Source: Halomicrobium sp. LC1Hm (GTDB taxonomy: Archaea > Halobacteriota > Halobacteria > Halobacteriales > Haloarculaceae). Taken from it: a stretch of DNA of 64,000 nt. This document shows, piece by piece, positions 34,859 through 42,608 of the stretch. The DNA is taken from assembly GCF_009617995.1 (NCBI RefSeq), contig NZ_CP044129.1:1736001-1800000 (forward strand). The letters are read 5' to 3'. The translations under genes were made by a program, and so were the position numbers. The notes under the pieces were generated by a model that was given only the letters and a program-made list of their open reading frames with translations, was not told the DNA's origin and ran no database searches. Within the stretch, counting starts at the first letter, position 1. Each line of letters starts with the position of its first letter.

Positions 34859-35896
34859 ATGGACACCGCCGATCGCCTCGAACTGGCGACGCGTCACACG
34901 CTCGAAGTCATCGAGGAAGAGGAACTCGAAGCGCTGTTCGACGAGGGCACTCCCTCGGCGTACATCGGCTACGCGCCCACGGGAGAGATGCACATCGGAC
35001 ACTACACGACGATGCGCAAGCTGGCGGACTTCATCGAGGCCGGCATCGACGTGACGGTGCTGATCGCGGACCTGCACGCGCACCTCGACGACGAGAAGAG
35101 CCCCTTCGACCTGCTCGACGCCCGCTCGGAGTACTACCAGGTCGCCATCGAGGGGATGATCGAGGCCGCCGGAGCGGACCCAGAGGCGATCTCGTTCGTC
35201 CGCGGGACCGACTTCCAACTCGACGAGGAGTACACCCTGGAGATGTACCGTATGGCGGCCGAGACGACCCTCGCCAGGACCCAGCGGGCCGGCAGCAGAG
35301 TCGTCCGCGAGTCCGAGAGCCCGAACCTCGGCGGGCTGATCTACCCGCTGATGCAGACCCTCGACGTGAAAGCTCTCGACGCCGACATCGCCTACGGCGG
35401 CGACGACCAGCGCGGGATCTACATGCTCTCTCGCGAGACGCTGCCCGACCACGGGCACGACGCGCCGGTCTGTATCTTCGCGCCGCTGCTGTCGGGGCTC
35501 ACCGGCGAAGAGATGAGCGCCTCGAAGGAGGACACGAAGGTCAACCTCAACGACAGCCACGAGGCCGTCGTCGAGAAGATCGAAGACGCGTACTGTCCGA
35601 TGGGCGAGCGCGAGGACAACGGCGTACTGGAGTACCTCGAATACCTCGTCTTCCCGGTGCTCGAAGAGCGCGGCGAATCCTTCGTCGTCGAGCGCCCCGA
35701 CGAGTACGGCGGGAACCTCGTCTACGACGAGTTCGACGAACTGGAAGCGGACTTCCTCAGCGAGGAGCTCCACCCGGCAGACCTCAAGCCCGCCGCCGGT
35801 GAGTACGTCTCGGACGTGATCGGGCCGATCCGGGAGCGACTCGACGCGCGCCCCGAGTTGCTCGCCGAAGCCTACCCCGAGAAGTACGACCAGTAG
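34859..35896 (+). CDS. tyrS: Tyrosyl-tRNA synthetase
   Basis: A 345-aa class I synthetase of the compact archaeal TyrRS type. The HIGH box is in YIGYAPTGEMHIGHYTTM and the KMSKS equivalent is EEMSASKED. Tyrosine-binding and tRNA-binding blocks include VLIADLHAHLDDEKSPFDLL and YGGDDQRGIYMLSRE. It lacks the C-terminal S4 domain found in bacterial TyrRS, as expected in archaea. TrpRS is the only close alternative; length and the active-site blocks favour TyrRS. The leaderless TATA box at 34828 supports this start. Confidence 0.93.
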   Translation: MDTADRLELATRHTLEVIEEEELEALFDEGTPSAYIGYAPTGEMHIGHYTTMRKLADFIEAGIDVTVLIADLHAHLDDEKSPFDLLDARSEYYQVAIEGMIEAAGADPEAISFVRGTDFQLDEEYTLEMYRMAAETTLARTQRAGSRVVRESESPNLGGLIYPLMQTLDVKALDADIAYGGDDQRGIYMLSRETLPDHGHDAPVCIFAPLLSGLTGEEMSASKEDTKVNLNDSHEAVVEKIEDAYCPMGEREDNGVLEYLEYLVFPVLEERGESFVVERPDEYGGNLVYDEFDELEADFLSEELHPADLKPAAGEYVSDVIGPIRERLDARPELLAEAYPEKYDQ

Positions 35897-35994
35897 CACC
35901 GTGACCGGCCGCCGGGCCGGACCTCGGCGGAACTTTTCTCCGCGTGCGTGACCGAGAGCGAAGCCACTATGCGCCAGCGCGCGCAGGGATCGGT

Positions 35995-36660
35995 ATGTCC
36001 GACGGCCCCTCGCGAGCGGACGTCCGCGAGACCTACGAGACGATCGGGAGCCACTTCTCGAAGACCCGCGAGTACGCCTGGCCGGAGGTCGAGTCCTTCG
36101 TCGAGAATCGGTGCCGTGGCGGAGTCGCGCTCGACGTCGGCTGTGGCAACGGCCGACACGCCGAACTGCTGGCAGACCACGCCGACCGCGTGGTGGGGCT
36201 CGACGCCAGCCGCGAGCTACTGGCGGCCGCGCGCGACCGCCTCGGGGCCTGTCCCGCCACGACGCTGCTCCAGAGCGACGCGGCGACGCTGCCACTGGCC
36301 GACGACTGTGCCGACCTCGCGGTCTACGTCGCCACGATCCACCACCTCCCCCAGCGGGCAGACCGGCGTGACAGCCTCGACGAACTCGCACGGGTCCTCG
36401 GGCCCGACGGGCGCGGACTGGTCAGCGCCTGGTCGACGGCACACGACCGCTTCGACGCGAGCGCCGACGCCGATCGGGGCTTCGACACCACCGTCGACTG
36501 GACGTTGCCGGGCGGTCGAACGGTGCCACGGTTCTACCACATCTACGCACCCGCCGAGTTCGAGCGCGACGTTGCCGCCAGCGACCTCGCGCTGGAGTCA
36601 CTGGAGATTTCGAGTGGGAACTGCTACGCCGTCGTGCGTCCCGAAGGGAAACGCCCTTAA
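35995..36660 (+). CDS. SAM-dependent methyltransferase, Trm9-like (tRNA wobble uridine)
   Basis: A 221-aa class I methyltransferase. The start VRETYETIGSHFSKTREYAWPEVESFV is the Trm9/ALKBH8-methyltransferase signature (Y-x-x-I-x-x-x-F-S-x-TR-x-x-x-WP). The SAM loop is ALDVGCGNGRHAELL. The motif VATIHHLPQRADR replaces the usual hHHh catalytic segment, and a C-terminal RFYHIYAPAEFERDV matches the family. Yeast Trm9 with Trm112 methylates carboxymethyluridine at U34, and haloarchaeal Trm9 homologues bind a Trm112-like partner. A tRNA-Gly(TCC) gene lies 173 nt downstream. Confidence 0.8.
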   Translation: MSDGPSRADVRETYETIGSHFSKTREYAWPEVESFVENRCRGGVALDVGCGNGRHAELLADHADRVVGLDASRELLAAARDRLGACPATTLLQSDAATLPLADDCADLAVYVATIHHLPQRADRRDSLDELARVLGPDGRGLVSAWSTAHDRFDASADADRGFDTTVDWTLPGGRTVPRFYHIYAPAEFERDVAASDLALESLEISSGNCYAVVRPEGKRP

Positions 36661-36734
36661 AACAGCACCAGCTATTGGCGAACGAGTGGCGGCGGGGCGC
36701 ACCGTGGAGACGTTCCGTCGTCACGAGTCTGGCG

Positions 36735-36833
36735 GTGCGTAACGCGACGCGTTGCGAACCCCAGCGCAAACGAAGTGAGCGGCGGTGGTGAGCAGTTCTG
36801 GAAGAACTGCGAGGCACGCCGCAGGCGAAGCAT
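36735..36833. repeat. Hairpin cluster upstream of tRNA-Gly
   Basis: Consecutive inverted repeats: GTAACGCG/GCGTTGC, GCAGTTCT-gga-AGAACTGC (perfect 8 bp), and GCCGC/GCGGC with loop AGGCGAAGCAT. The last arm touches the tRNA start. AACGAAGTGAGC lies between them. The loop motif is like that of the array at 13371-13569. Confidence 0.65.
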
Positions 36834-36904
36834 GCGGCGGTGGTCTAGTGGTAGGACCTGAGCCTTCCAAGCTCATGGCCCGGGTTCAAATCCCGGTCGC
36901 CGCA
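36834..36904 (+). tRNA. tRNA-Gly (anticodon TCC)
   Basis: A 71-nt cloverleaf. Acceptor arms are GCGGCGG and TCGCCGC (with one G-U pair) plus discriminator A. The anticodon stem is TGAGC/GCTCA with loop CTTCCAA, anticodon TCC. The T arm is CGGGTTCAAATCCCG. No intron and no encoded CCA. Its U34 is the kind of position that the Trm9-like enzyme encoded upstream is expected to modify. Confidence 0.95.
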
Positions 36905-36945
36905 TTTCTGCGAGGAACAGACGTGACGAGCGAAATCGGCAGTAA

Positions 36946-37087
36946 GATTTGAACCCTACGAGTCGCAGTGCGCGCAGCGAACGAAGTGAGCGAGCACAAC
37001 CGTCTCGATCCGGTTCAAATCCCGGTCGCCCTGTAGCGAGATTCGAGCAATTGCGAGACCCTCGAAGACGCGAACGCATTTCTGCGA
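36946..37087. repeat. Dispersed fragments copied from the tRNA-Gly 3' end
   Basis: GGTTCAAATCCCGGTCGCC at 37012-37030 repeats the tRNA T arm and acceptor end (36883-36901) exactly over 19 nt. CGCATTTCTGCGA at 37075-37087 repeats the sequence just after the tRNA (36901-36913). A reverse-strand T-loop piece GATTTGAACCC is at 36946-36956. Together they look like the worn remains of a duplicated tRNA 3' end, as left by integration and loss of an element. No integrase gene is present. Confidence 0.7.
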
Positions 37088-37115
37088 AGAACGTCTGCGA
37101 GCGAAAAGAGCGGCG

Positions 37116-37490
37116 TCACTCCTCGATCGTCACCCACTCGTCCGAGACGAGGGTCGCGTCTGGGTTGTTCGGCAGCGAAAGCCGGAGTCCGTCGTCGGTC
37201 TCGATCCCGACCACGTCCGGCGTGTTGAGGCCGTCGAGTTCACGGTCGGGGTGGGTGAGCGGCCGTGCCCGCTCGGGGAACCGATCCAGTTCCGGGACAG
37301 TCGACCCGCCGTCCCGGTCGAGTCGCCGACGCCCGGCGTCGTCCGTCGACCGATCGCGGACCAGCAGCGTCAGGACTCGACCTCGGAGGTATTCGAGGAG
37401 GCCCTGGACCCGTCCCGACACCGAACCGTGCGGTCCGTCCGATCGGTCGCGGGCGTCGGCGGACAGGTCCGGCATGCGAACGCCGTTCAT
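37116..37490 (-). CDS. Haloarchaeal hypothetical protein, 124 aa
   Basis: A soluble, Arg- and Asp-rich protein. The N-terminal half (VSGRVQGLLEYLRGRVLTLLVRDR) could form an amphipathic helix; the C-terminal half (DVVGIETDDGLRLSLPNNPDATLVSDEWVTIEE) is a small beta domain. No family is named with confidence. The ATG at 37490 is set by a TATA-like box (37513-37520) centred 27 nt upstream. It flanks the tRNA-Gly remnant region and is convergent with it. Confidence 0.55.
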   Translation of the reverse strand: MNGVRMPDLSADARDRSDGPHGSVSGRVQGLLEYLRGRVLTLLVRDRSTDDAGRRRLDRDGGSTVPELDRFPERARPLTHPDRELDGLNTPDVVGIETDDGLRLSLPNNPDATLVSDEWVTIEE

Positions 37491-37512
37491 GCGCGAGCGT
37501 TGACGGTGCCCG

Positions 37513-37520
37513 CATAAATT
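37513..37520 (-). promoter_or_regulatory. TATA box of 124-aa hypothetical gene
   Basis: AATTTATG on the minus strand, centred 27 nt before the ATG at 37490; picks that start over a downstream ATG at 37475. Confidence 0.5.
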
Positions 37521-37594
37521 CATGCACCGGGTACGCTCGGTAAGCCCGACGTGACGGGGCGGTAAGGGCCCACGGGACCGTCGGCTGCGAGCGG

Positions 37595-38410
37595 CTACAG
37601 CTCGATCCGCTCGACCAGCTGATCCTCGTCCTCGCGGACGTTGAGCGCGACGATCCGGACGTGAGATTCCAGCCCGGAGCCCTGGAGCTTCGCCTTCAGG
37701 AGGTTGTCGACCTGGTAGACGCCCGCGGCGTTCGACATCTCGATCTCGACGAGGACTGGTTTGTCGTCGCCATCCTGGAGAAAGACGCGCTTAATCGCCT
37801 GGCTCGACACCGTGTTGATGCCGCGGCCGCCGTGGTTGTACGGGATGCGCGAGCGCCCGCTCTCCATGTCCAGTGCGTCGGCGACTCTGACGACGCCGGC
37901 CTCCAGCGTCAGCGGATCCTCTTCGGTGTGGTGACAGAGGATCGCGTGCAGCACCTCACCTTTCACCCGTACTGCAGCCTCCGTGTCGTAGTAGGCCGGC
38001 AGGAAGTCATCGAGGAGGTCGGCCGCGAGCGGGATCGAGTAGTAGGGGTGGTCGTCCCGGTGGACGACGTGGCCGATGTCGTGCAGGGTCGCGGCCAGCG
38101 CGACGATGACGGCTTCGTCGGCCTCTTCCAGGCCCTGTTCGCTGGCACCGTTGAACTCGATGCCGCCGCGCTTGAGCAGGTCGTAGAGGCACAGCGCCCG
38201 GTTGCGAACGATCGAGATGTGTTTCGCGCCGTGGTCGTTGTAGCGCTTGCGAGTGACCGGGTTGACGTTCTGTGCCTCCAGGTACGCCTGGATCTCGGTG
38301 TCCGACTCGATCGCGGCCAGCACGTCGTTCACGCGCTCGTCGGGGAACGCGTGGTCGGCGTCGGGGTCGTACCGCCGGCCGCGGGTATCGAGCGACTCGT
38401 CGTTGCTCAT
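37595..38410 (-). CDS. HD-domain metal-dependent phosphohydrolase
   Basis: A 271-aa protein. HD-type metal ligands are seen in RKRYNDHGAKHISIVRNRAL (His), ATLHDIGHVVHRDDHPYYS (the HD pair) and later ILCHHTEEDP and VRVADALDMESGR (Asp). The layout is that of archaeal HD hydrolases acting on nucleotides or cyclic dinucleotides. A C-terminal domain of about 80 residues (VFLQDGDDKPVLVEIEMSNAAGVYQVDNLLKAKL) may confer specificity; it resembles a small regulatory beta domain. Monocistronic, substrate unknown. Confidence 0.85.
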   Translation of the reverse strand: MSNDESLDTRGRRYDPDADHAFPDERVNDVLAAIESDTEIQAYLEAQNVNPVTRKRYNDHGAKHISIVRNRALCLYDLLKRGGIEFNGASEQGLEEADEAVIVALAATLHDIGHVVHRDDHPYYSIPLAADLLDDFLPAYYDTEAAVRVKGEVLHAILCHHTEEDPLTLEAGVVRVADALDMESGRSRIPYNHGGRGINTVSSQAIKRVFLQDGDDKPVLVEIEMSNAAGVYQVDNLLKAKLQGSGLESHVRIVALNVREDEDQLVERIEL

Positions 38411-38546
38411 ATCACAGCAGTTGACGAGGAAGCGAGAAAAAGTCTCGCTTAGCCACCCCGCGTCGTCGACATCGATGGGGCGTGCGCGCTACGGACGGCC
38501 GGTACGATTGACAGTACGGTCGTTCAGGAACTGACAGCCAGCGGCA

Positions 38547-38777
38547 TCACTCCGCCTCGTCGGCCAGCCGTTCGGGCGCTTTCTTCTCTTTGATCTCGCC
38601 GACGACGTTGTCGACCGAGTCGCGCTGCTGGGCGATCGTCGCGCCGAGCAACCCGCCGAGCGCGCCGCCGGTACTCGCAGCGTTCCTGCTGAAGACGGCA
38701 CCGACCGCCGCGCCGAGTGCCGCACCAGTTGCCGCGTACTTCGACCGTCGGAAGACCCGTTTGAGGCGAATTCGCAT
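38547..38777 (-). CDS. Small glycine-zipper protein
   Basis: A 76-aa protein with a basic start (MRIRLKRVFRRSKYAA), then a Gly/Ala-rich hydrophobic run (TGAALGAAVGAVF and TGGALGGLLGATIA) typical of glycine-zipper membrane helices, and an acidic C-terminal tail (EIKEKKAPERLADEAE). It could insert in the membrane as a hairpin. No function known; similar short proteins are frequent in haloarchaea. Confidence 0.6.
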   Translation of the reverse strand: MRIRLKRVFRRSKYAATGAALGAAVGAVFSRNAASTGGALGGLLGATIAQQRDSVDNVVGEIKEKKAPERLADEAE

Positions 38778-39015
38778 ACTCGATACGTCGGGCGCTCGGG
38801 TTATAAGTGTACGTCACGGCCGACGGCGGATCGAAACCACCCGACTGCGAGCGAGAGTAGGCGTGACGACGAGATAGTTGACGCTCTCTTTTCATTTCGA
38901 AGCTGCTATATTAGCCCTATTGAACTGCTGACAGTCCAACACCTTCAGATATGGATACATATATGATAGGTTTCACAGGCGTTATATCACTCCATCGTGA
39001 ACCCGGTCAGTAAGT

Positions 39016-40347
39016 ATGGCCGAACGAGCAACGTGGACGACACGAATCGGATTTCTGGTAGCCGCGATCGGGAGCGCGGTCGGGCTCGGAAACATCTGGC
39101 AGTTCCCGTTCAAGACGGGAGCCAACGGCGGATCGAGCTTCCTCGTCTTCTATCTGATCGCCGTCGTCGCGATCGGGTTCCCGGCGTTGCTGGGTGAGTT
39201 CGTCCTCGGTCGGCGGACGCGCCTGAACGCGATCGACGCCTTCGGTGAACTCGGACACCGGCAGTGGCGCATCGTCGGCGCACTCGGCGTCGCGACGGGG
39301 TTCTGGATCCTCTCGTACTACAACGTCGTCGGCGGCTGGGTCATGCGCTACATCGTCGGCAGCGCGACTGGTGCCTACTTCGACGCGCCGGCCGAGTACT
39401 TCGGTGCCGTCTCGGCGGGACCGGAAGCGATCGCGGCCCAGGCGCTGTTCGTCCTGGTCGTCGTCGGCATCGTCGCGCTGGGCGTCGAGGACGGCATCGA
39501 GAAGGCGACGAAGGTGATGGTTCCGAGCATCGTCCTCCTCATGCTCGCGATGGCGGTCTGGGCGCTCACGCTGGAGGGCGGGGCCGCGGGCTACGAGTAC
39601 TTCCTCTCGCCGGACCTCGACACGCTGCTGGCGAACGCCAGCACGGCGATTCCCTTCGCCGTCAGCCAGGCGTTCTTCACGCTGTCGCTCGGGATGGCGA
39701 TCATGGTCACCTTCTCCTCGTACGTCGGCAACGACGACAACCTCGCCGTCGACGGCGGGATCATCGTCGGGACCAACACGCTCATCGGCGTCCTCGCCGG
39801 GCTCGTCGTCTTCCCGGTCCTCTTCGCCAACGGGATCGATCCGGCGACCAGCGGTCCGTCCGCCATCTTCATCGCGATGGCGAGCGGGTTCGCCGAACTG
39901 CCGGCGGGTCGCCTCCTCGGCGTGGCCTTCTTCGGTGTCGTCCTGATCGCCGCGCTCTCCTCGGCGATCAGCCTCCTCGAAGTGTCGGTGTCCTGGGCGA
40001 CCGACAACTACGACGTGGGACGCGTGCCGCTGGCAGCCGGACTCGGGGTCGGGCTGTTCGTCCTCGGGCTCCCGTCGGCCTGGGACACGGCGTGGCTCAC
40101 GTGGTTCGACAATCTCGCGTACCAGCTCCTGCTGCCGGTGTCGGTGCTGTTCGCGATGCTGTTCGTCGGCTGGGTGCTCGGCGACGAGGCGCTCACGGAG
40201 ATCCGACAGGGGATGTCCGGGATGGATTGGTTCGGACCGACGTGGCTCTGGACGGTCCGGCTCGTCGTCGTCGCTGGCGTCGCCGCGACGCTCGTGCTCG
40301 GGCTGCGGACGCTGTTCGTCGAGGGCGCGATCGTCCCGCCGGTATAG
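39016..40347 (+). CDS. Sodium-dependent transporter, neurotransmitter symporter (NSS/SNF) family
   Basis: A 443-aa LeuT-fold transporter. The TM1 signature is GFLVAAIGSAVGLGNIWQFPFKTGANGG, containing the unwound GLGN(I/V)W(R/Q)FP. TM6-TM7 carries VSQAFFTLSLGMAIMVTFSSYVG. It has eleven helices, the bacterial/archaeal form. Members take up amino acids with sodium. A spacer of about 240 bp upstream is unusually AT-rich (38890-38995), holding the promoter and perhaps regulatory sites. Confidence 0.93.
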   Translation: MAERATWTTRIGFLVAAIGSAVGLGNIWQFPFKTGANGGSSFLVFYLIAVVAIGFPALLGEFVLGRRTRLNAIDAFGELGHRQWRIVGALGVATGFWILSYYNVVGGWVMRYIVGSATGAYFDAPAEYFGAVSAGPEAIAAQALFVLVVVGIVALGVEDGIEKATKVMVPSIVLLMLAMAVWALTLEGGAAGYEYFLSPDLDTLLANASTAIPFAVSQAFFTLSLGMAIMVTFSSYVGNDDNLAVDGGIIVGTNTLIGVLAGLVVFPVLFANGIDPATSGPSAIFIAMASGFAELPAGRLLGVAFFGVVLIAALSSAISLLEVSVSWATDNYDVGRVPLAAGLGVGLFVLGLPSAWDTAWLTWFDNLAYQLLLPVSVLFAMLFVGWVLGDEALTEIRQGMSGMDWFGPTWLWTVRLVVVAGVAATLVLGLRTLFVEGAIVPPV

Positions 40348-40360
40348 GGGCGACCGCCGC

Positions 40361-40987
40361 TCAGCGCACCAGATACGGATCGTCGTTCGGGAGGAATCGC
40401 CCGAGGTCGGCCTCGCGGCGGTAGTCCGAAGCCAGCAGTGCTTCGAGTGCCTGAACGAGTCGTTCTTCGTCGTCTGTGTCCCACGCCGTGGGTTCTTTGA
40501 TCGGGTAGACGAGCCACCCGGCCCCGGCGACCTCCGTGGCGTGGCGCTCGTCCATATCGATGTCGTCGGTGGCCTCCGAGGTCGCGATCGAGAAGACGTG
40601 ACGCGTGGCTCGCTCGCCGACCGGGAGCAAGACGTGGGCCGTAATCGCTCGCAGTTCGGAGTCGAACAGCGGCTCCAGGTCGTCGTAGGAGCGCTCGCTC
40701 GGCGTTCCGTCGGTGACGCACATGTGGAGATACGAGAAGTAGGTCTTGTCGACGGTCGGGGGCGTCCCCGCTTCGAGCAGGAGACCCGCGTCGACGAGCG
40801 CCCGCTGGAGCCGATCGCCGGCCTCGCAGTCGGTGAAGGGGACGCCGGAGTCGATGCCCCCGTGGACGCCGGGGTGGTCACCGACGACGTGGAAGTGGGC
40901 GTTGGCGTCGCCGTACCCCGCGACGTACTGTTCACAGCCGGGGTCGAAGCCGAAGGGGTTGGCCGGCCGATCCGTAACGTTTCTCAC
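40361..40987 (-). CDS. Uracil-DNA glycosylase superfamily protein
   Basis: A 208-aa protein. HFHVVGDHPGVHGGIDSGVPFTD matches the UDG active-site block (h-h-h-x-GxxPGxxE/D...GxPF), and DKTYFSYLHMCVTDGTPSERS fits the following motif. A later VLLPVGERATRHVFS corresponds to the (h-h-x-x-G)(x-x)(A)(x-H) strand near the fourth motif. The usual four Fe-S cysteines of family 4/5 are not present. It probably removes uracil from DNA; the haloarchaeal family is little studied. It converges with the NSS transporter with 13 nt between. Confidence 0.75.
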   Translation of the reverse strand: MRNVTDRPANPFGFDPGCEQYVAGYGDANAHFHVVGDHPGVHGGIDSGVPFTDCEAGDRLQRALVDAGLLLEAGTPPTVDKTYFSYLHMCVTDGTPSERSYDDLEPLFDSELRAITAHVLLPVGERATRHVFSIATSEATDDIDMDERHATEVAGAGWLVYPIKEPTAWDTDDEERLVQALEALLASDYRREADLGRFLPNDDPYLVR

Positions 40988-41070
40988 GGCAGACGGGAGG
41001 CGACAGACGGACTTTACTCCGACGGTTCACACAGAGTGTCACGATCGATCGGGACCCTGCCAGCGGTTCG

Positions 41071-41140
41071 TACCGCCGGCTGTCTCAGTGAGAGGTGGTC
41101 GTAATTCACAGCGAAGCACATCACAGATCGACAGCCGGTC
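41071..41140. repeat. Palindromic element, divergent copy
   Basis: Left arm TACCGCCGGCTGT and right arm ACAGCCGG flank a short interior with CACAGATCG, also seen in subtype A copies. The outer end of the right arm is lost, and the element ends 4 nt before the stop codon of the GlpA-like gene (41144). Confidence 0.6.
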
Positions 41141-41143
41141 GCG

Positions 41144-42367
41144 TCAGTCGCTCGCGACGACGTCCGAGTCGGTCGGCCCCTGGCCGTCGAACCGGGCGAC
41201 GAACTCGTCCAGCGTCCCCGGGTCGTCGGCACCGGGTAGCGATTCCTCGGCGGTCGTACAGTCTGTCGCGACCCCCAGCCGATCGCAGACCAGATCGGTC
41301 GTCGCCTCGGCCATCTGCCGGTAGGTCGTGAGCTTTCCGCCGACGACGCTGACGGCGTTCGCGACGCCGTCCTCGGCGTGGTCGAGGCGGAAGAAGCCAC
41401 GTGAGATCCCGCGCCGCTCGGACGCTGCCTCGTCGGGCGCGTACAGCGGGCGAACGCCCCACCACGTCCGCTCGATCTCGGCGTCGGCGACCGGGGGCAG
41501 CATCGCCGCACACTCCTCGATGCAGGTCTCGACCTCCCAGTCGGCCTGCTCGTAGTCGTCGGGGTCCGAGGCGGGCACGCTGGTCGTCCCCAGGACGACC
41601 TGGCGCTCGTGAGGGACGACGATGTCGCCGTCGTCCGGGTCACGACATCGGTTCAGGACGGGGCCGACCCGGTCGTAGTCGACGGCCACCATCACGCCCC
41701 GAGAGGGGGCCATCTCCACGTCGAGACCCGCCATGGCCGCGACCTCGCCGGCCCACGCACCGGCGGCGTTGACGAGGAAGTCCGCTTCGATCGTCTCCGA
41801 GACGGTGCCCCCGAGGTGGGCCGACGTGACCCGTCCGTCCGCGACCGTCACGGCTTCCAGTGGTGCGTTCGGGTGGATCGACGCGCCGTGGTCGGCCGCG
41901 TCCGCGGCGTTGGCCGCCACCAGCCGCGAGGGGTAGATGACGGCGTCGGGCACCCGAAACGCCCGTTCGACCGCTCCCGAGAGGTCGGGAACGAGGTCGC
42001 GGGCCGCTGTGGCGTCCAGCAGCTCGGTGTCGATGCCCAGTTCCTCGCAGGCCGCGCGCTTGCGCTCGAAGTAGTCGGGGTCGTCGTCGGCTAGCTGGAC
42101 GAACAGCCCGCCGGTGTCGCGAATGCAGTCCCCGGCGATCGACCGGAGGATGCGGTTCTCCTCGATACACTCCCGGGCACCCGTCGGGTCGGCCTCGGCG
42201 TAGCGCGCGCCGCTGTGGAGCAGCCCGTGTGACCGCCCGGAGGTGCCACTCGCGAGGCCGCCGCGCTCGGCCAGCGTCACGTCGACGCCGCGCAGTGCGA
42301 GGTCGCGTGCGATGCCGACGCCCGTCGCACCGCCGCCGATCACGAGGACCGTCGTCGATCGTGTCAT
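41144..42367 (-). CDS. FAD-dependent glycerol-3-phosphate dehydrogenase-like protein (GlpA type, short)
   Basis: A 407-aa protein. The FAD-binding start is TTVLVIGGGATGVGIARDLALRG, followed by GTSGRSHGLLHSGARYA and the C-terminal SVVGGKLTTYRQMAEATTDLV, both strongly typical of GlpA/GlpD. It stops about 150 residues short of full GlpA and so lacks the C-terminal 2Fe-2S (BFD-like) domain. glpB and glpC are absent nearby. This is a stand-alone oxidoreductase, perhaps a second GlpA paralogue. ATG 42367 is taken; a GTG at 42391 is possible. Confidence 0.82.
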   Translation of the reverse strand: MTRSTTVLVIGGGATGVGIARDLALRGVDVTLAERGGLASGTSGRSHGLLHSGARYAEADPTGARECIEENRILRSIAGDCIRDTGGLFVQLADDDPDYFERKRAACEELGIDTELLDATAARDLVPDLSGAVERAFRVPDAVIYPSRLVAANAADAADHGASIHPNAPLEAVTVADGRVTSAHLGGTVSETIEADFLVNAAGAWAGEVAAMAGLDVEMAPSRGVMVAVDYDRVGPVLNRCRDPDDGDIVVPHERQVVLGTTSVPASDPDDYEQADWEVETCIEECAAMLPPVADAEIERTWWGVRPLYAPDEAASERRGISRGFFRLDHAEDGVANAVSVVGGKLTTYRQMAEATTDLVCDRLGVATDCTTAEESLPGADDPGTLDEFVARFDGQGPTDSDVVASD

Positions 42368-42545
42368 CACTATATGTTGGTCTCTACGCACATGACCCTG
42401 CCGCCGAGAGCGGGCTCCGGTGATGCTCTGGGTGGCCCAGCGTCGCCGTCAGGCAGCGGTGTCGCCCTGCTCCGGCAGCGCGACACTGATTGTCTGTCTT
42501 CCCCGACCGCGTCGCCCGACGGGATCGGCCCGCCTCCCGCAAAGG

Positions 42546-42550
42546 TTTTT
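42546..42550 (+). promoter_or_regulatory. TATA-like box upstream of pccB leader ORF
   Basis: A run of five T in AAAGGTTTTTCC, centred about 28-29 nt before the ATG at 42576 but 57 nt before the pccB GTG. It fits a leaderless mini-ORF, not leaderless pccB. Confidence 0.45.
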
Positions 42551-42575
42551 CCGGCCGTCGCTGTCTATGCCAGTC

Positions 42576-42608
42576 ATGCACAGCACAGCCGAGGGTGGTT
42601 CGACGTGA
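42576..42608 (+). CDS. Candidate 10-aa leader ORF overlapping pccB start
   Basis: ATG at 42576 reads MHSTAEGGST and stops at TGA 42606-42608, which overlaps the pccB GTG (42605) as GTGA. An alternative in-frame ATG at 42567 gives 13 aa. Spacing to the TATA-like box fits leaderless initiation here rather than at pccB. The peptide has no recognised homology; a role in carrying ribosomes to the GTG start is inferred. Confidence 0.35.
   Translation: MHSTAEGGST

Noticed and set aside
41144-42367. Frameshifted full-length glpA
   Set aside because: The missing C-terminal domain is not found in any frame after the stop; the region beyond is intergenic with the palindromic element, so this is a genuinely short protein or old truncation rather than a simple frameshift.
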